Source: Ancistrus triradiatus
Lineage: Eukaryota > Chordata > Actinopteri > Siluriformes > Loricariidae
Direction: 5' to 3'
Length of the DNA stretch: 64,000 nt
Assembly (NCBI GenBank): GCA_025084515.1
Contig: JAJAGP010002196.1
Coordinates: 62,001 to 126,000 of the forward strand
Shown here: positions 1-12,147 of the stretch, piece after piece
Position numbering within the stretch: the stretch's first letter is position 1
Layout: every line of letters starts with the position of its first letter
The notes under the pieces: model-generated
The model's input: only the letters and a program-made list of their open reading frames with translations
Told to the model about the DNA's origin: nothing
The model's database searches: none
Position numbers and translations under genes: made by a program

Positions 1-1049
1 TCTCTGAATTAACGCCCGCTGGAGTGTGGCACGGACGCTGGAAGGAAAAGGACGGGACCAAGGAGGCTCGGCGTCCTTCTCACAACACGCAATCGCATAG
101 AGAAAGTATATTCTCCCATCGCGAGGGAGAGGGAGGGGGCGACAGCGTGAGAGGGAAAAGGAGGGGTGAGTCTCACAACAGCAAGAGAGGCTCAAAACAG
201 AGGTGGGAAACTCCGGCAAAAAGATGTAAAAAACAGGCAAACACTGGCCCTATGCTAGCGTCTAGACCCTATCTTAAAGAGCAATCTCCTGACTGCCCCA
301 TCTGGTGATCTTTGAATCTCCAGTCGTACCTTTTCCCTAACAAGAACCCTAAGAAACATCCCAAATGCACTGAAAAGCCGGCTGAGGGCTGTAGCAGCAG
401 TGCATAGCATTAGCACGTAGCGTCGTGCTGCTAAAGCAAACAATGGTGTGACACTTGTGTGAGCCAAAAGGTGTACTTAAATAGGACCAACAACAGGTGC
501 CGCAACTTTCACGCAAAGCGCCAAATTAGATGCACGATCACGCTAAGAGTTCTCACGCCGCCATGAGGGGTCAAAAGTGGCCACTAGCGGCCAAAGCGTG
601 AACCCTAATAGTACCCCCCAATCAATAGACCAAGCACCATTGTCAAGTACCATTGTAATTAGCTAGCAACTTCCAGAACACCATATTATATTCCTTCAAA
701 TGATCTAGATTAGCAAGGAAACACAGCTGGGTTGCCAGTTGGACAGGACATGTAACTTTTAATCACATCACACAAACTATTCTTGCTAATGTGTGGGAGA
801 GGTAGGCAGGATGCAAACGCTGACTCATAGCATGTTTATTAGGGGCATTCCAGTTATTATAATTGTTCCAGACGTAGGTCAAGCAAGCAGTGCTTATACA
901 AACCCTTGAGAAAAATTATGGAATTACAATCACTAACAGATTATACTTGTTATGGAAATGTAAGACATAAGACAATATAAAAAGAGAATAGGCCTTAAAA
1001 CAAGCCAGAAAAAGGGATTTGATGAGGTACTGGGACCAGAACAAAATAA
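1..1049. other. No gene recognised
   Basis: The first 300 bases are purine-rich (GAGAGGGAGGGGGCGACAG). Short open frames on both strands have no motif. I see nothing nameable. Confidence 0.5.
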
Positions 1050-1436
1050 AGTACTATGCAGAAGTTTTAGGCCACCATGAGATTTCCAGTTTTTATAAGC
1101 TTTAGCGTATCTAAGCCTTTACTGCTACACTTCGTAAAAGGCCATTTCTGATCAAGGTTCTTTGGACTGTAGAAGGGTCAACTTCCAGATAAAGCTGCCA
1201 AATGTTGATATTGCTCAAGTGTAAGGGGAGATCACACTAAGTTCTTTCCACTGTAGTCTACAGAAGCAATTTTTATTTCATTTTTCAGTACTGCATTCAA
1301 ATTTCCTGCATTTTCTGGTTCCATTCTAACAAAGAGACATAATATAATAGAAATAATATATATGGTCATTATACAATTACTAAAACAATGGTATATGTAT
1401 TCTAATGGTGGCCTAATACTTTTGCAGAGTACTGTA
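1050..1436 (-). mobile_element. Tc1-like family A, short copy
   Basis: About 387 bases with inverted ends AGTACTATGCAGAAGTTTTA and AATACTTTTGCAGAGTACTG. The interior (GTAGAAGGGTCAACTTCC) is the reverse of the motif in the 23.35 kb copy. Confidence 0.7.
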
Positions 1437-2311
1437 GCAAGGATTGAACTAATTATTAAGACATAAAAGGATGTATCCAGTTATATGCCACCAGAAAAGA
1501 GCTGGGTGTTTGACTAAAGAATAAAGTACCTGATAGCCAGATCACAGGATCACAGGGGCCAGTGAAGGGCATAAGGCTGATGGGAATGTGAATACAAAAC
1601 TGCTCCTCCTTCAAAGAATGCAGGAAATTGGCATGACAGCAGTTCGGAGGAACTCGACTGCCAGTGAGTTAGTGAAGCAGACGGGCATATTAAGGACCTC
1701 CAACGCCAGTGGACTGGCAATGTAGGCTTTGTGTGGTTTAAAACTGGCAGATCTGAGAAGCGATTTTGAAGCATATTAAAAAAAACCAGTATATCTTAAG
1801 TGGAATGTGGAAACCAGTTTGTGGCACTGACAGTGCCCATCCTATGTGCCCACACTAGATCTTGATGTACGGAGGTCCTATACAAACAGGAATGGTAACA
1901 CAGCCTCTTTGGCACAGGATGGCAGCCCAGAATCCTCAAAGTAGACCATGCGGCCAAGGGTTGAGGTTCAAAAGCTGCCAAGCTCGCCCTGTAACTAGCA
2001 GTCCCTGTAAATGAAAACCAGCAGCATAACAGAAAGCCATAGGCAGAAAGCTCACCCTGCCCAAAGAATCCATCAAATATGTCCTCCCTGGTTATGCTTA
2101 GATGAGCAAGCCTTTTGCCAGCTCACCTTCTTTGCCAATAAGCTTGGACAGCAGGGCTAGTACATGCTGAAAGTATAGCTTGCACTAGAGCAAGGAATCC
2201 CTGGGAGCATGAACATGTGCATCACATGGAGAAATGACAGGCAGAGAGCCTAGTGGACCAGAAAATTTAACAGGACGACAGAAATTGAACATAACTAACG
2301 TGGTTTGAAGA
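1437..2311. other. No gene recognised
   Basis: Short frames on the - strand (1774-1550, 1981-1796) resemble no family I know. It could be decayed repeat DNA. Confidence 0.4.
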
Positions 2312-3582
2312 TACAACCCAGAATCAAAAAAAGTTGGGACGGTATGAAAATGCAAATAAAAAATATATAATAAGGTTTTTTTGGGGTTTTTTTTTTTTGG
2401 TCAACCTAATTTCATTTGTATACAAAACATCCATTCCTGCATTTCAGGCCTGTAATACATTCCAAAAAAGTTGGGATGAGGCAATTTAGGGCAAATATTG
2501 AAGTAAAAAAAAAACTAAATAATGATGTGATTTCAAAAAGAATTGTAATCATGATTTGGTACTAAAGCAGTATCCAAGAAAGGCTGAATCTTTGGGGAGC
2601 AATGATGGGATCTCCAGTTTGTCAACAAATCTGTGAGAAAATGATTTTGATGTTTAAAAAACAATGTTCCACAAAGAAAAATAAAAAAGGATTTACATAT
2701 TTCTCCCTCTACAGTGCATAATATCATTAAACGATTCAAGGAATTTGGAGGAATTTCAGTGCGTAAAGGGCAAGGCCACAAGCCTAAACTGAAGACTTGT
2801 GATCTCTGATCCCTTACACAGTACTGCATCAAGGACTGTCATTCATCAATAGCTGACAGAACCACATGGGCAAGGGATTACCTTGTCAAACCTTTATCAA
2901 GTACTACAATATGGAGTTATGTTCACAAATGCCACTTAAAACTTTAGTGTGCAAAAAAGATTTTTATGATTCTTATGTTTACCATGTCCACAAGTGGCAT
3001 TGACTTCTCTGAGCTTGGAAGCATCTAAGATGGACCATCACATAGTGGAAATGTGTATTCCACTGTGATGACAACATTAATGCAAAAAAGTGCACTGAGA
3101 TTTTAGAGCGACATACGGTGCCTTCAAGACGACATCTTTTCCAGGGACGTTCATGCGTCCATGCATTTTTCAACTCAACTCAAAACAAGCCAAATCAGAA
3201 AAGGTTAGGACTGGAATACTGTATGTAAATCCCTTTCAGTCTTTTTTTTGAGGGACATTGTTTTTAAACATTTTAACAATTTTCTCACACATTTGTTGAT
3301 AACTGGGAGATCATCTGCCCATCTTTACTCATCCAGACTCATCCTTTTGTGGATACTGCTTTTTGTACAAAATCATGATTATAATCACATGTTGACACAT
3401 GTTTTTTTACGTTTATTACTAGCTCTACATTTTTCATTACTAGCTCTACATGAATTAAGTTTGACCAGAAATAAACATGAAATAGTTTATTACAGTCCAA
3501 TTAAATAAAAGCAAAGGCAAACTTCAGTTTTTTAATTTGTTATTTTCCATACTGTTTCACCTTTTCTGATTTGGGGTTTGTA
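2312..3582. mobile_element. Mariner-like element(s) with 'AAAAAAGTTGGGAC' ends
   Basis: Starts TACAACCCAGAATCAAAAAA, then AGTTGGGAC. The right end, reversed, is TACAAACCCCAAATCAGAAA. A third end-like copy (AAGCCAAATCAGAAAAGGTT) at about 3188 suggests a second short element nested at or fused to the right. A transposase remnant is visible near 2700-2800 (AATTTGGAGGAATTTCAGTG) and in broken frames to 3170. Confidence 0.75.
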
Positions 3583-4019
3583 ATAATTAACATTTACACC
3601 TGAAGTTTTTGTAATAGCAAGTAGTTTTGCAGATTCTAGTAATAGCTGTATATCATGGATACCTTATAAATGAGATGTTTTGCTGTCCTCACACCAAAGC
3701 AACTTTGTAATAGCACAAGCTCCCTGTAATAATTGTGTAAGAGGAGGATAAACGGGATACTATGTTTAGAACAAGGTCAGGAGCAAAGACCAAATAAGGA
3801 AAGAGAACAATTTATTGGTTGGCAAAAAGGCCCAAGTTCTCAGAATCAGAATCAACATACACCCAACATTTCGTCTTAGTCTTAATAAAAAAAGCCTATG
3901 AGATTTGGAATAGTTTTGTTTTAGAATACACAGTTAGTGTTATAGTTTCAATATGCTCGGATTTACCAGTTAAAATGCCATTTATGGGTATCAGTTCAGT
4001 ATTTTTGCTCACATGACAT

Positions 4020-4215
4020 ATGCTGCATAAGGTCCAGAGCCTATCCCAGAAACACTGGTCTCAAACATCCAATCAATTACAGGGCAAAACATACTCACAC
4101 CTAGGAGCAATTTATAGTAGTTATGGGGAGAACATGTAAAACCACAGAAAATAATAGTAACCAGAGGTGAGGGTTAAACCTGTGTTGCACAAACACTACT
4201 TGCTGTTCCACCATG
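4020..4215 (-). repeat. Decayed second-family SINE-like copy
   Basis: CAATCAATTACAGGGC, TAGGAGCAATTTATAGTAG, GGGGAGAACATGTAAAACCA and TGTTCCACCATGTCACCCTC run in the reverse order of the family. Confidence 0.6.
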
Positions 4216-4293
4216 TCACCCTCGCAGAATCAAGGAGGCTGGCTAGCTAAACAATCTACAAGTACTGCTTATGTAATAAGCGAATTGAAAATG

Positions 4294-5016
4294 ACAGTGG
4301 TACTTCGGTTTCTGTCGTTAATTTGTTCTAGAAGGCTTGTCGAGAACCGAAAACAACAAGTACAGACCAAATGTTTCCCATAAGGAATAATGTAAATTGA
4401 ATTAATCCATTCCAGACCCCCAGAAAAAAGGCATTATATGCATTAATGGAGTTGTATTTTATAGGTGCTCCCTGATTTACTAAAGGATATGTCCCGACAA
4501 ATCCTTATACGATAAATTGTATCATGGACGGAGGAGTTTTCACAGTGGTTTGTAAAGTGGCCTGTTACTTTAAAAAAGTTAATCTATTATATATAAGTAA
4601 GGTAATGTTTGAAACCTTACATTAACCTACAGTTTGCCGAAATCATTAACACACAGCTTATTTGATAATAAGTTTTGAAAAAGTAATGCTTTGAAAGTGA
4701 AAAGTAAAAACGCAAACACTTACTCTATTGGTGAACTCAGGGTGCGAGCAGACTTATACAACTACACGCTGTGTCTCTTTTCGGTTTCCTTTGGTTTTCC
4801 TCTATAACTGTCACGGCTGAGATCCTCGTTTTATCATTCTTATGAAATCTCTTCACACTCTCTCTCTGCTTGCACTAAGACTACTGTACTGCAAAAAACA
4901 CCATCAATACAGTGAGGATCTTCAATTCCGAGAACTGAGACAAATCTTTCTAGTAAAAATGCATTGGAGAACCGATGCGACAATCTGAGATGGTTGAGAA
5001 CCGAGTCAACTTGTAT
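4294..5016 (-). mobile_element. Tigger-like non-autonomous element, long form
   Basis: Left ACAGTGGTACTTCGGTTTCT. Right end reversed: TACAAGTTGACTCGGTTCTC. Shared interior with the 28.5 kb copy in inverse orientation includes the AATGCATTAATGGAGTTG and AGGTGCTCCCTGATTTAC blocks. No transposase is seen. Confidence 0.75.
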
Positions 5017-5455
5017 ATTGAATAATTAACTAGAGGATAATTATGAGGCAAAACGAGGTATCACATACTGTTAAAAAAGTACTTAAAGAATGTGAAAGAT
5101 CAGGTAGAAGATACAGAGAGTTGAAAACTTTATTACAAAATATGAATTAACTGAATTAAGTACCCACCGTACATAGCTCAGCCAGATCGATTAAGCAGGA
5201 CCTTGTGTGCTTTCAGATAAAATAGGTGTCACATGCAAATACCTAGAATTTGGTTAACATATATTTGCATTCACTGACAGTGCAAGTTGAGGAACACGTT
5301 TTCTCTTTGTATCTTAATGATAATGCTCAGATTGTGGTTGATAAGAATAGAAGACACGCTCAGTGGTTATTGGTAATATCATAAGATTAGTAATTGGCAC
5401 ATTGGCTTATTGGCACAGGCTTTGGGTCCTGCTATCTGTTTGTTGGACTCTGTGT

Positions 5456-6300
5456 GTGTCAGTCAAGTCCTTCACACAACACACTCATCCAAGCATGCCT
5501 TTATGGACTTCGCTTTGTACACTGAAGCACAGTTATGCTGGAACAGAAAATGGCCTTCTCTAAACTGTTGCCACAAAGCTAGACGCATAACATTGTCCAA
5601 AATGTCTTGGCACTGTGAAACATTAAGATTTAGCTTCACTTGTAACAAAGGGGCCACTTGTAACAATCCCATATCATTATCCCTCCTAAACCCAACTTTA
5701 TAGTTGCAGTCAGGAAGGTAATGTTCTCCTGACATTCACCAAACCCTGGCTCGTCCATCAGACTGCCAGACAGAGAAGGATGATTCGTCATTCCACAGAC
5801 CATGTTCCACTGCTCCAGTGTCCAGTGGTGGTATGCTCTACACCACTCCTTCTGACGCTTGGTGATGTAAGGCTTGCATGCAGCTGCTTGTTCATGAAAA
5901 CCCATGGGATGATGTTCCCGGAACACAGTTTTTATGATGTTCATGCCAGAGGAGGTTTGGAACTCTGCAGTTATTGAGTCAGAGTATTGGGAACTTTAAT
6001 GCTTAATGCGCCTCAGGGCTTGGCGACCCTGCTCTGTAACTTTACGTGGTTTTCTGCTTCGTAGCTGAGTTGCTGGGGTTCCTAAACACTTCCACTTTCA
6101 ATATTACCAATTGCAATAATACACAGTTAATCATGGAATATCTCGCTTGTTGCAATGGTGGCATCCATTGTTTCACAAATGTTTCTAAAGGCAGACTCTG
6201 TGGTTAGGTGCTTGATTTTATACACGTGGCAATGGAACTGAATGAAACACTTGAATTCAACAATTAAGAGGTACGTCCCAATACTTTTGTCCATGTAGTA
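5456..6300 (-). mobile_element. Decayed Tc1-like element, same type as 63.4 kb
   Basis: The right end CCAATACTTTTGTCCATGTA matches the inverted end at 63396. Transposase remnants on the - strand are 5735-5472 (GEHYLPDCNYKVGF, QDILDNVMRLALWQQFREGH, FLFQHNCASVYKAKSI) and 5944-5636 upstream. The second catalytic Asp of the usual QHDNAP motif is gone (QHNCAS). The left end is lost. Confidence 0.8.
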
Positions 6301-6512
6301 CAAGTGTTATATTAGGCCTTGTGTCATGACGTTTTGCATTTTCAAAAACAAATTATGTGACTTTTAACTTGGAACCTAGATGTTATGAGGAAGATACGGA
6401 GATGTACACTTTATTGAGCATTAGCCTTATGGAAATATATGACAATAAATACAAAAGTTCCCAATTCCTTAATATATATTCTATTGTATGTAAAAGCTGC
6501 ACTCGTATATAA

Positions 6513-6787
6513 TACAGTGGTACCTCGGTTCTCGACCACATCAGAACTCGCCAAATTCGGTTCTAGACACATTTTGACTAGAAAAACTGTAAATCATGGA
6601 GCACCTGTATGAAACAACTCCATTAATGCATTTAATGCCTTATACAGTGAGGGTTTTCTGGGGGTCTGGAGTGGATTAATTTCATTTACATTATTCCTTA
6701 TGTAAAAATTTGCTAGGTACTCGTCGTTTTTGGTTCTCGACGAGCCTTCCGGAAAGAATTAACAACGAGAACTGAGGCACCACTGTA
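6513..6787 (+). mobile_element. Tigger-like MITE, short form
   Basis: 275 bases with inverted ends TACAGTGGTACCTCGGTTCT and AGAACTGAGGCACCACTGTA. It holds the two terminal thirds of the long form (CTCCATTAATGCATTTAATG, GGTTCTCGACGAGCCTTC) and lacks the middle. Confidence 0.85.
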
Positions 6788-7174
6788 TACATATTTAGGT
6801 CCAGCATTAATTTTGTTATAGAAAAATATCTCTAAAGGTCAATGGAAATAAACTGTAGAAGCTAGAATGGCTAACCCTTTTTCATGACTCTTAAAAGGCA
6901 GTATGCATGTGAAGTACCTGCCACAACCTGAAAAAAATTGTATAATGTGTTTAAAACATTAGTCTGGCTATCAGTTTGAGGTTTAAATGTGCAAAGAGCT
7001 TGGTTTTGTACTGCATGAGCAGGCCTGCCTAAAAGGACATTGTTTATAATCAGATCTCAGTGTTGCTAAGAATTTAGTTTCAGTGCACCCACTTTCTCAC
7101 CCACTCAGTACTAAACAACTACTGCTGCAGGACTATCTCAAACTCAGTCCAACCCTCTATCTCTCTGTCTGTCA

Positions 7175-7176
<2 letters not shown>

Positions 7177-7206
<30 letters not shown>
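7177..7206. repeat. (CA)n microsatellite
   Basis: Fifteen CA units. Confidence 0.95.
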
Positions 7207-7208
<2 letters not shown>

Positions 7209-7707
7209 GACATCATGCAGCCATTTATTGTATGGCACACAGCATAAATATTTCCCCATCTTTTTGTCTTATATCAAATTAGCCTTGCTAGTTCATTAGA
7301 AGTATACCATAAAATTGATTCAATTTATATACAAGTGTGCTTTTAGTATCCGTCATATGGTTTAGTCTGTTCACTTTGCTGTAATGTTAGCTCATGTGTT
7401 AGCTAGTTTGTCTGTTTCTGGCACTACTAAGCAAGTGAAAGGAGGAAACATCAGGCAACAGCTTTTTTCAGTGTTTATCCCCCCTTGTCCTGGTCCAGGT
7501 TGCTGGTGTCTGCTGTCCTGAATAACACACGGCACAGGCATAAGCATACACTAGACAGGACTTGGCCACCACAGGATGATCTGCTGTCCAATGTGATAGT
7601 GGACTCAGCTGTAAGGCAGCAGCAGGACTCAAAGTCAGGTTACCACAGTGGTAGGCCAGCATGTTCAACCACTGCAGCACACAACAGCACTCTGAAATGA
7701 TCTAATA

Positions 7708-8527
7708 TACACTCACTGGGCAACAACTGTACACCTACTCATTCATGCAATTATTTAATCAATCAACTGTGAGGCAGCAGAGCAATGGATGAAATCATGC
7801 AGATACAGAGCAGTAGCTTCACTCAGAATACTCAGAATAGTGCTATATAAAGAAAAAAACATTCAGTAAGTGGCAGTTATGTGAAAGGAAATGCCTTGTT
7901 GAAAAGAGAGATCAGCAGAGATTGGCCAGACTGGTCTGAGCTGACAGAAAGGCTACAGTAACTCAAATAACCATTCTGTACAATTGTGGTGAGCAGAAAA
8001 CATCTCAGAATACACAACGAATTGAATCTTGAAGCAGATGCAGCAGCAGAAGACTACATAGGGTTCTGTCAGCCAAGAACAAAAAGCCGAGGCTGCAGAG
8101 GGCACAGGCTCGCCAAAACTGGACAGTTTTGGACTGGAAAAGCATACCTTATTCAGACAAACCTCAATCTCTGATAAGGCTCACAGATGGTAGGCTTAGA
8201 ATTTGGCATGAATCATGAATCCATGGACCCAATGGATCAGCCTTGTGTCAACAATTCAGGCTGAGGGAGCTGGTGTAATGGTATGGGGTGTAAACACTTT
8301 GCACCCTTTAAAGCCAACCATCGCTTGAATAATATTGCCTATTTGTGTATTGTTGCTAGCCATCTGCAACCCTTCATGGCCACAATTTACCAACCTTCTA
8401 AAAGCTAGTTCCAGCATGATGATGCACCACTGTCATAAAACCAAAGTCATCTAAAACTTCAAAATTCTTCAGTGGCCTTCCCTGTCATCAGATCTGAATT
8501 CTACAGAACACTTCTGGGATGTAGTAG
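7708..8527 (+). mobile_element. Decayed mariner/Tc1-type element
   Basis: The left end TACACTCACTGGGCAACAAC resembles a common fish element. Internal landmarks of its transposase follow in broken frames: TGGCCAGACTGGTCTGAGCT, CAGTAACTCAAATAACCA, AGCAGCAGAAGACTACA, AGGCTGAGGGAGCTGGTGTA. It breaks off near 8527 where a SINE-like stretch begins. Confidence 0.7.
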
Positions 8528-8693
8528 GACAGTGCTAGCATAGGTAATGGAGTATGGGGCAGAAGGGCCTGTGCTCAAGCCCCAGCACTGCCACTGGTGG
8601 GCCCTTGAGCAGCACCTGCTTTGGTGAATGCTCAACAATAGTGAGGCATTACCCTCACTATTGCTTGAACTGTAAATTGTAAGGTTTTAGGTA
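8528..8693 (+). repeat. Diverged SINE-like copy
   Basis: CAGAAGGGCCTGTGCTCAAG, then CCCCAGCACTGCCACTGGTG and GGGCCCTTGAGCA, parallels the head and body of the tRNA-like SINE. The tail reads TTGCTTGAACTGTAAATTGT. Confidence 0.5.
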
Positions 8694-9215
8694 TACAGTG
8701 GAGCAAAAACGTATTTAGTCAGCCACTGATTGTGCAAGTTCTCCTACTTAGAAAGATGAAAAAGGTCTGTAAATTTCATCATAGGTACACTTCAACTATG
8801 AGAGACAAAACGAGGAAAAAAATCCAGGAAATCACATCGTAGGAATTTTAAAGACTTTAATTGTAAATCATGGTGGAAAAGAAGTATTTGGTCACCCACA
8901 AACAAGCAAGATTTCTGGCTCTCACAGACCTGTAACTTAGCTCTTCTGTCCTCCACTTATTACCTGTATGAATGGTACCTGTTTGACCTTGTTATCTGTA
9001 TAAAAGACACCTGTCCACAGCCTCAAACAGTCAGACTCCAAACTCAACCATGGCCAAGACCAAAGAGCTGTCGAAGGACACCAGGACGAAAATTGGAGAC
9101 CTGCACCAGGCTGGGAAGAGTGAATCTATAACAGGCAAGCAGGTTGGTGTGAATAAATCAACTGTGGGAGCAGTTGGAAGAAATACATGACCACTGATAA
9201 TCTCCCTCGATCTCT
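8694..9215 (+). mobile_element. Tc1-like family B, left part
   Basis: Starts TACAGTGGAGCAAAAACGTA and contains the transposase start ATGGCCAAGACCAAAGAGCT at about 9050 ([20 protein letters not shown], then AGKSESITGKQVGVNKSTVG). This is the N-terminal helix-turn-helix of a Tc1 transposase. The rest is replaced by family A sequence. Confidence 0.8.
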
Positions 9216-9629
9216 CGAAATCACAAAAAACAGCTTCTCCAGGGATAAGTCTCGAATGTAGTTTAGTGTGACTTCCCCTTGAGCACTAGCACTAACTTGA
9301 CACTTGATCAATAGCAGCATCTGGCAGCTTCATTGGGATGCCAAGTTGACCCCTCTATAGTCAGAAGAACCTTGATCAGGAATGGTCTTTTTGGAAGGGT
9401 AGTAGCCAAGAAACCACTTTTTCGGAAGGGGAACAGGATGAAAAGACTAAGATATACTAAAGCTCACAAAGACTGGAATGAAGACCAGAAGAAAAGTGAA
9501 TTGTGGAGTGACGTGTCCAAGTTTGAAATTTTTGGGTCCAATCATCACCAATATGCTATATATGGGTCATTATACCATTGCAAAAACAATTAATCTAATG
9601 CTGACCTAAGACTTTTGCACAGTAATGTA
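9216..9629 (+). mobile_element. Tc1-like family A, right part, fused to family B
   Basis: From GAAATCACAAAAAACAGCTT onward this is almost base-for-base the 11.66-12.07 kb copy, with the same KRLRYTKAHKDWN and ELWSDVSKFEIFGS fragment (open 9333-9593). Its left end is missing and joins directly to a family B fragment at about 9215. Confidence 0.8.
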
Positions 9630-10070
9630 TATACAAATGATAACCAATGAGCAGGTACAACACAAGTGCAGATGAAAGAAGAAGAATTATCATAGGTATT
9701 ATTTGAAGACAATTTACAATTCAAGCCTTAAATGTGTTTGTGCTAGAACTGGAGATTCAGAGCATGAAAGTCAACCTGAAAAATGAATTGTTCCATCAAA
9801 GATGGCAGGTCATCCTGGCCCAGATGCAAAATAGCAAAACAGGCTCAAACTGTGATAAATCGGCAACTTCCACAAATGTATTGTGATGATCAGACACAAT
9901 ACCTGTTCTTTAAATACAACAGGGTGCCAGTACTCACACCTGATTGTCATCCCATTGATTGAAAAATCCTGACTCTAATATCACCTTCAAATTAAATGCT
10001 ACTTTAAAGGTCCTAGAGGTTCCAATACTTGCTCACACACACACTTTCACAGATATGTAATATTGAATAT

Positions 10071-10094
10071 GTGGTGTGTGTGTGTGTGTGTGTG
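10071..10094. repeat. (GT)n microsatellite
   Basis: GT run at the left edge of the 1 kb insert in Tc1 family C. Confidence 0.9.
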
Positions 10095-10709
10095 GCCACC
10101 CACCAAGGCAGCAACACCAGAGGCCTGGTGTTGTTTCCAGTGTTGCAGGTTCCTCACTAGAGCAAGCTGTGTAGCGAGCATTTGGTTGGAGCAGTGTGGT
10201 CCACGTCTGTGGCCTCAGCCATGACCTGCATCCTCAAAATAGCTGTGAGCTGCCCCTCACAGGCTGGTTCCCAGCTTGATCCTGCTGATTCCTGTTCTCT
10301 ACAATGCCGCACTTTGTGTGCTGTTTTTCTGCACCACCAAAACACAATCCTTGACAGTGTCAGCTGTTTGGTTTCAGCTCTCTGTGTGGTCTCCTTCTTG
10401 GTGGTGGCAGAATGGAAGCATGGTAGGTGACTTTGTAGTATGGGGCATGTGAGTATGAGATCCACTCTCTTCCATGGCCCACTGCTGTCATGGCAGTGGT
10501 AAGCGTTTGGGCCTTTGCATTGCCCATTGCTGAGGACTGCCTCCGTGAATGGACAGAATGCCAGCGAAGCATCTCTGTGCTAGCCTGCCTGTAAGCCACC
10601 ACTGTGCATTGCCATAATCGCTGTGTTGTCTCCAAGTGCGGGTACTGCATTCCATCATCATCACTTCACTGTTGATGGATTAGGGTGGCTGTTGCATGCG
10701 TCCATCAAC
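10095..10709. other. Unrecognised segment of the 1 kb insert in a Tc1 copy
   Basis: About 615 bases lie between a (GT)n run (10071-10094) and the SINE pair. They contain modest open stretches on both strands but no motif I know. Base composition is richer in G+C than the surroundings. It may be part of an older retroposed or captured fragment. Confidence 0.4.
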
Positions 10710-11060
10710 CATGGGACAGTAGTGGCTTAGTGGACTATATGCACCAAAAGGTCCAGGGTTCAAATCCCACCTCTACCAAGTTGCCACTACTGGATCCTTG
10801 AGCAAGGCCCTTGACAATTGGTATATTCTTACAGTCCAAGCAATTGTGTGTTGAGGGTGGTACTCAAGAATCCAACAGTGGCAGTTTGGCAGAGGTTGGA
10901 TTTGCACCCTGGACCTTCTGGTGCATGTAGTCCAGTACCTTTTCTGTTAGGCCACCACAATCCCCTTAATCTACTATTGTGTGGATAGTAAGATTGTATC
11001 AGTTGCAAGTTGCTCTGGAAAAGAGCGTCTGCTAAATGGCTAAATGTAAATGTCATCTCA
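10710..11060. repeat. Two SINE copies in inverted, nested order
   Basis: A forward head (AGTGGCTTAGTGGACTATAT, GGTTCAAATCCCACCTCTAC, to about 10830) is followed by a reversed head and body (ACAGTCCAAGCAATTGTG at 10831 to TGTTAGGCCACCACAATCC at 10965), then by a forward body and tail (TTGTAAGT-like, GCGTCTGCTAAATGGC, 11000-11060). One SINE has landed inside another in the opposite direction. Confidence 0.75.
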
Positions 11061-11506
11061 TCCCTGTAGCTAATCAATATTGGATAATTTTCCTCAGTAA
11101 ATAAATGACACACAGAGATATTTTTGTCTCACTTATTCAATCATCAGATGATGTTTTAGGTCATATGTACGCAGAACTATAGAACATTCTAAAGAACAGA
11201 CAACTTTTCAAGCACCACTGTATATGAATTGCCCATTTACAATCTAAACACAGCTTCTTAACAGTTGATTTAATATCTAATAGCAGATTTATATTTATAT
11301 TTGATCATTTAGCAGAAGCTCCTATCCAGAGCAACGTAATGTGCAAACAGTTGAAGGTGCCACAATGCAAGTACTCAAGTAATCTATAAGCATTCATTAT
11401 CAGTTACATTAGAAACTAAAGCTACTCAGAGACTAACAAGCAAGTTCTCGGTTTGTTGCTTAGGGCACATATACTAAAAAATACTAAGAGCATGACGATA
11501 AAGTAT

Positions 11507-12072
11507 ATAGTACTGGGAAAAAGTCTTAGGCCAACATTAGATTAGATATAACCATTGTTTTAGCGATGGCATAATGACCATATATAAGTATTTCCTATTT
11601 TCTTTATTACAATACAACCAGAAAATACAGAAAAATGTATTTGGTATTGAAAAACTGAAAGAAATCACAAAAAACAGCTTCTCCAGGGATAAGTCTCGAA
11701 TGTAGTTTAGTGTGACTTCCCCTTGAGCACTAGCACTAACTTGACATTTGATCAATAGCAGCATCTGGCAGCTTCATCGGGATGCCAAGTTGACCCCTCT
11801 ATAGTCAGAAGGACCTTGATCAGGAATCATCTTTTTGGAAGGGTAGTAGCCAAGAAACCACTTTTCGGAAGGGGAACAGGATGAAAAGACTAAGATATAC
11901 TAAGGCTCACAAAGACTGGAACAAAGACCAGAAGAAAAGTGAATTGTGGAGTGACGTGTCCAAGTTTGAAATTTTTGGGTCCAATCATCACCAATATGCT
12001 ATATATGGGTCATTATACCATTGCAAAAACAATTCATCTAATGCTGACCTGAGACTTTTGCACAGTAATGTA
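11507..12072 (+). mobile_element. Tc1-like family A copy with transposase fragment
   Basis: The ends read TAGTACTGGGAAAAAGTCTT and GACTTTTGCACAGTAATGTA. An open stretch 11881-12093 carries KRLRYTKAHKDWNKDQKKSE and the ELWSDVSKFEIFGS block that includes the first catalytic Asp of Tc1 transposases. Everything after that block is deleted. It is nearly identical to 9216-9629, including DNA outside the right end. Confidence 0.85.
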
Positions 12073-12147
12073 TATACAAATGATAACCAATGAGCAGGTA
12101 CAACACAAGTGCAGATGAAAGAAGAAGAATTATCATAGGTATTACTT

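Larger units (their letters stand above)
9775..11222 (-). mobile_element. Tc1-like family C copy split by a 1 kb insert
   Basis: 9775-10066 (CCTGGCCCAGATGCAAAATA, then CACACCTGATTGTCATCCCA) and 11082-11222 (TTCCTCAGTAAATAAATGAC, ending CAAGCACCACTGTA) are adjacent parts of the family seen at 14741-15875. They join at ATGTAATATTG and AATATTGGATAATTTT. Confidence 0.75.
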
